DNA of 8,176 bases, from contig HF985601.1 in NCBI GenBank assembly GCA_000431215.1, forward strand, positions 1 to 8,176. Reading direction: 5' to 3'. The notes beneath the pieces were generated by a model. The model made no database searches. It was given only the letters and a program-made list of their open reading frames with translations, and was not told the DNA's origin. Numbering within the stretch: position 1 is the first letter of the stretch; each line of letters begins with the position of its first letter. The translations under genes were made by a program, and so were the position numbers. The DNA is from Prevotella sp. CAG:1031. Its GTDB lineage: Bacteria; Bacteroidota; Bacteroidia; Bacteroidales; Muribaculaceae. Below are positions 6,483-8,176 of this stretch, one piece after another.

Positions 6483-6564
6483 GTAGGGTCGTGCCTTCGG
6501 TACGTAGCATTGCAACGCTCTGATTGCCAGTTGCATGTGAAACGTGCCAAAGGCACGTCCCTAC
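6483..6564. repeat. REP/MITE-like palindromic element (82 bases)
   Basis: The left end (6483-6504, starting GTAGGGTCGTGCC) and the reverse complement of the right end (6543-6564, starting GTAGGGACGTGCC) agree at 19 of 22 positions. Each end also contains its own small hairpin: CGTGCC-TTC-GGTACG on the left (one wobble) and CGTGCC-AAA-GGCACG on the right. Pairing resumes further in (TGCAAC 6511-6516 with GTTGCA 6530-6535), so the whole element can fold as one long imperfect hairpin. There is no ORF inside. This resembles REP/BIME-type intergenic repeats or a tiny non-autonomous element. No other copy is visible in the window. Confidence 0.6.
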
Positions 6565-6683
6565 GCCCGGACAGGATAATTTGCTCAGAAGAATTTTAAG
6601 TTCGATGTGTAATTGCGAGTTTTGCATCATCGGCCACATTCAGGGGGCTGCCATACGAAACTGAGGAATTCCGATATAACAGA

Positions 6684-6709
6684 AAAGCCGGTCCGTAAGG
6701 GCCGGCTTT
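6684..6709 (-). terminator. Terminator of the carbonic-anhydrase-like gene
   Basis: AAAGCCGGTCC (6684-6694) pairs with GGGCCGGCTTT (6699-6709) in an 11-bp stem with one wobble and a GTAA loop. On the minus strand it is followed by TTCTGTTAT, a reasonable U-rich tail, 20 bases after the stop codon of the minus-strand gene. It may also stop plus-strand read-through from the endonuclease. The rest of 6565-6683 shows nothing I can identify. Confidence 0.75.
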
Positions 6710-6729
6710 GCTGTTGGTTATTGCTGTGG

Positions 6730-7242
6730 TTATTTATACCACTGGGAATACATGAGGTAGTTGTGGGCGATCTTGATGTTCAGCTCCTGGGCTTTATCGG
6801 GATCGACCTTCTTGACGAACTTGGCGGGAGCGCCTGCCCACATCTCATGGGGGCCGATGACGGTGCGCGACAGAACGACCGATCCGGCGGCCACCAGAGC
6901 GCCTTCGCCGACGACGGCGTCGTCCATGACTATGGAGCCCATGCCTATGAGGGCGTAATCGTGGATTTTGCAGCCGTGGAGAGTGACATTGTGGCCGATC
7001 GAAACATCGTTGCCGATCTCGATCGTCGACTTCTCATAGAGAGTGTGGAGCACACTGCCGTCCTGAATGTTGACACGGTCGCCGACGGTGATGGTGTTCA
7101 CGTCGCCGCGCAGCACGACGTTGAACCATATCGAGCACTGGTCGCCGAGGGTGACGTCGCCGACAATTGTTGCGTTGGGGGCTATGAAGCAGTCCTTGCC
7201 TATTTTGGGCTCGAAACCGCGCACGCCGAAAATTGTTGCCAT
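6730..7242 (-). CDS. Gamma-carbonic-anhydrase-like hexapeptide-repeat protein
   Basis: A 170-residue cytoplasmic left-handed beta-helix protein of the YrdA/PaaY/Cam group, normally a trimer with a metal at the subunit interface. Hexapeptide turns run from about residue 14 to 130 (for example IAPNATIVGDVTLGD, ITVGDRVNIQDGS, IEIGNDVSIGHNVTLHG), followed by a C-terminal helix (about 148-170). The three metal-binding His are present: H66 (VLH), H84 (IGH) and H89 (LHG). So are the RGD (45-47) and Q60-D61 residues seen in Methanosarcina Cam. The Cam proton-shuttle Glu after RGD is replaced by Val48, as in many relatives whose carbonic anhydrase activity is weak or unproven. The length is normal for the YrdA type. 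It starts 34 bases after the aminopeptidase stop with no clear promoter between, so the two genes are probably cotranscribed. The fold is certain, the substrate is not. Confidence 0.92.
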   Translation of the reverse strand: MATIFGVRGFEPKIGKDCFIAPNATIVGDVTLGDQCSIWFNVVLRGDVNTITVGDRVNIQDGSVLHTLYEKSTIEIGNDVSIGHNVTLHGCKIHDYALIGMGSIVMDDAVVGEGALVAAGSVVLSRTVIGPHEMWAGAPAKFVKKVDPDKAQELNIKIAHNYLMYSQWYK

Positions 7243-7276
7243 TATTGGTTATGCTATATAAGTATGGTTATGAGAT

Positions 7277-8176
7277 TCAGAGCGGGCGGCAGGCCTGACG
7301 GAGCCATTCGAGATCTTCGCCGTCGAGGTCGGGAGCGAGTTCGGCGAGAACGCGCTCATGATATTCGTTGACCCAGTTTATTTCGTCGGTCGACATTATC
7401 GACGTGTCGAAGAGCTCGCGTTCGAAGGGGCAGAGAGTAAGGGTCTCGAAGCCGAAGAAGCGGCCGAACTCCGTTGTCTCGAGTTCGACGGTCAGCACGA
7501 GGTTCTCGCAGCGTATGCCGTAGCGGTCGCTGAGATACACTCCCGGTTCGTTTGAGGTTATCATGCCGGGAAGCATCGGTGCGCCGGTGTCGTTGAGGCG
7601 GATGCTCTGCGGGCCTTCATGGACATTGAGGAAGTGGCCTACGCCGTGGCCCGTGCCGTGGAGGTAGCTTTTGCCCTCTTTCCATAGCGGCATGCGCGCC
7701 ATAGCGTCGAGCTGATGTCCGCGGGTGCCTTCGGGGAACTTCGCGGTCGCGATGGCGATATGGCCTTTCATGACGAGGGTGAAATCGTGGCGCTGGTCGT
7801 CGGTGGGATTGCCGAACGAGATAGTGCGCGTGATGTCGGTGGTTCCGTCGAGATAGCTTGCGCCCGAGTCGACGAGCAGCAGCGATGAAGCGTCGATGGC
7901 GGCGTTGGTTGCCGGACGGGCGGCGTAGTGGACTATCGCTCCGTGAGGACCGAAACCGGCTATCGTCTCGAAGCTCTCTTCGACATAATAATCGCCTTTG
8001 GCGCGGTATTTGGTGAGGATTCCTGGAACGTCCATCTCGGTCAGAGCTTTTCCGGCGGCTACGGTGCGCTTGATTTCGGCCAGAGCGTGAACCATGGCTA
8101 TGCCGTCGCGGTGCATGGCGGCGCGCGTGCCGGCGATCTGCGTCAGATTCTTGATAGCCTTGGGCATTGCCACTGC
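7277..8176 (-). CDS. Xaa-Pro aminopeptidase, M24 family (C-terminal half; start lies beyond window end)
   Basis: Aminopeptidase P removes an N-terminal residue preceding proline; it is a cytoplasmic dimetal peptidase. The visible 300 codons continue upstream past 8176, so the GTG at 8173 is not the start. Numbering from that GTG, the five pita-bread metal ligands are all present: D102 (LLLVDSGA), D113 (GTTDITR), H176 (HGTGHGVGH), E208 (TSNEPGVY) and E223 (IRCENLVL). Supporting His are H83 (VHYAA) and H185 (VHEGP). The last 60 residues or so (FETLTLCPFERELFD to the end, with a Trp-rich WVNEYHERVL stretch) match the M24_C extension of the long, roughly 590-residue Bacteroidetes/eukaryote-type enzyme. 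The creatinase-like N-terminal domains would be outside the window. It is the first visible gene of the pair with the gamma-carbonic-anhydrase-like protein. Confidence 0.94.
   Translation of the reverse strand, partial: AVAMPKAIKNLTQIAGTRAAMHRDGIAMVHALAEIKRTVAAGKALTEMDVPGILTKYRAKGDYYVEESFETIAGFGPHGAIVHYAARPATNAAIDASSLLLVDSGASYLDGTTDITRTISFGNPTDDQRHDFTLVMKGHIAIATAKFPEGTRGHQLDAMARMPLWKEGKSYLHGTGHGVGHFLNVHEGPQSIRLNDTGAPMLPGMITSNEPGVYLSDRYGIRCENLVLTVELETTEFGRFFGFETLTLCPFERELFDTSIMSTDEINWVNEYHERVLAELAPDLDGEDLEWLRQACRPL

Noticed and set aside
6613..7371. Plus-strand open frame of 252 codons over the carbonic-anhydrase-like gene
   Set aside because: It is antisense to a convincing hexapeptide-repeat protein and crosses a terminator hairpin and a gene boundary, so it is not a real gene.
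1..8176. tRNA, rRNA, CRISPR array, integrase, transposase or toxin-antitoxin pair
   Set aside because: I looked on both strands for cloverleaf-like tRNA ends, regularly spaced repeats and recombinase motifs and found none that I could support.

Overview
The window looks like chromosomal DNA from a Bacteroidales gut bacterium, most likely of the Muribaculaceae/Prevotella type (inference). The reasons are the Bacteroidota promoter pattern (TTTG or TTG, a 19-20 base gap, then TAnnTTTG) seen several times, the lack of clear Shine-Dalgarno sites, C-terminal tails typical of Bacteroidales secreted proteins, and an aminopeptidase P and RhuM protein of Bacteroidales character.

Layout. (1) 1-668, minus: the N-terminal 222 codons of lpxB (lipid A disaccharide synthase). 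Its promoter sits so close to the ATG that the mRNA is probably leaderless or nearly so. (2) 875-3888: a decayed accessory stretch with a RhuM-family pseudogene (+), an acyltransferase-3 pseudogene (-), and the C-terminal remnant of a secreted protein (+). The first two have both point lesions and a large internal deletion. Between them, on the minus strand, lies a small transcription unit that looks intact: a textbook promoter, a leader hairpin, a 34-codon ORF and a strong palindromic terminator. (3) 4067-6460, plus: an intact 797-residue secreted multidomain endonuclease I with its own promoter and an upstream terminator. (4) 6461-6729: intergenic DNA holding an 82-base REP/MITE-like inverted-repeat element and a terminator. 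(5) 6730-8176, minus: a two-gene unit, a 5'-truncated (by the window edge) M24 aminopeptidase P followed by a gamma-carbonic-anhydrase-like hexapeptide protein, convergent with the endonuclease.

How the parts fit. lpxB (outer membrane biogenesis) and the peptidase/carbonic anhydrase pair are ordinary chromosomal genes. The endonuclease is a secreted enzyme likely to degrade extracellular nucleic acid. The middle is a decaying insertion zone. Its most interesting content is the isolated 34-codon gene and a perfect 13-bp dyad overlapping a promoter next to the secreted-protein remnant. I see no complete new multi-gene system, no RNA genes of known class, and no CRISPR array, integrase or transposase.
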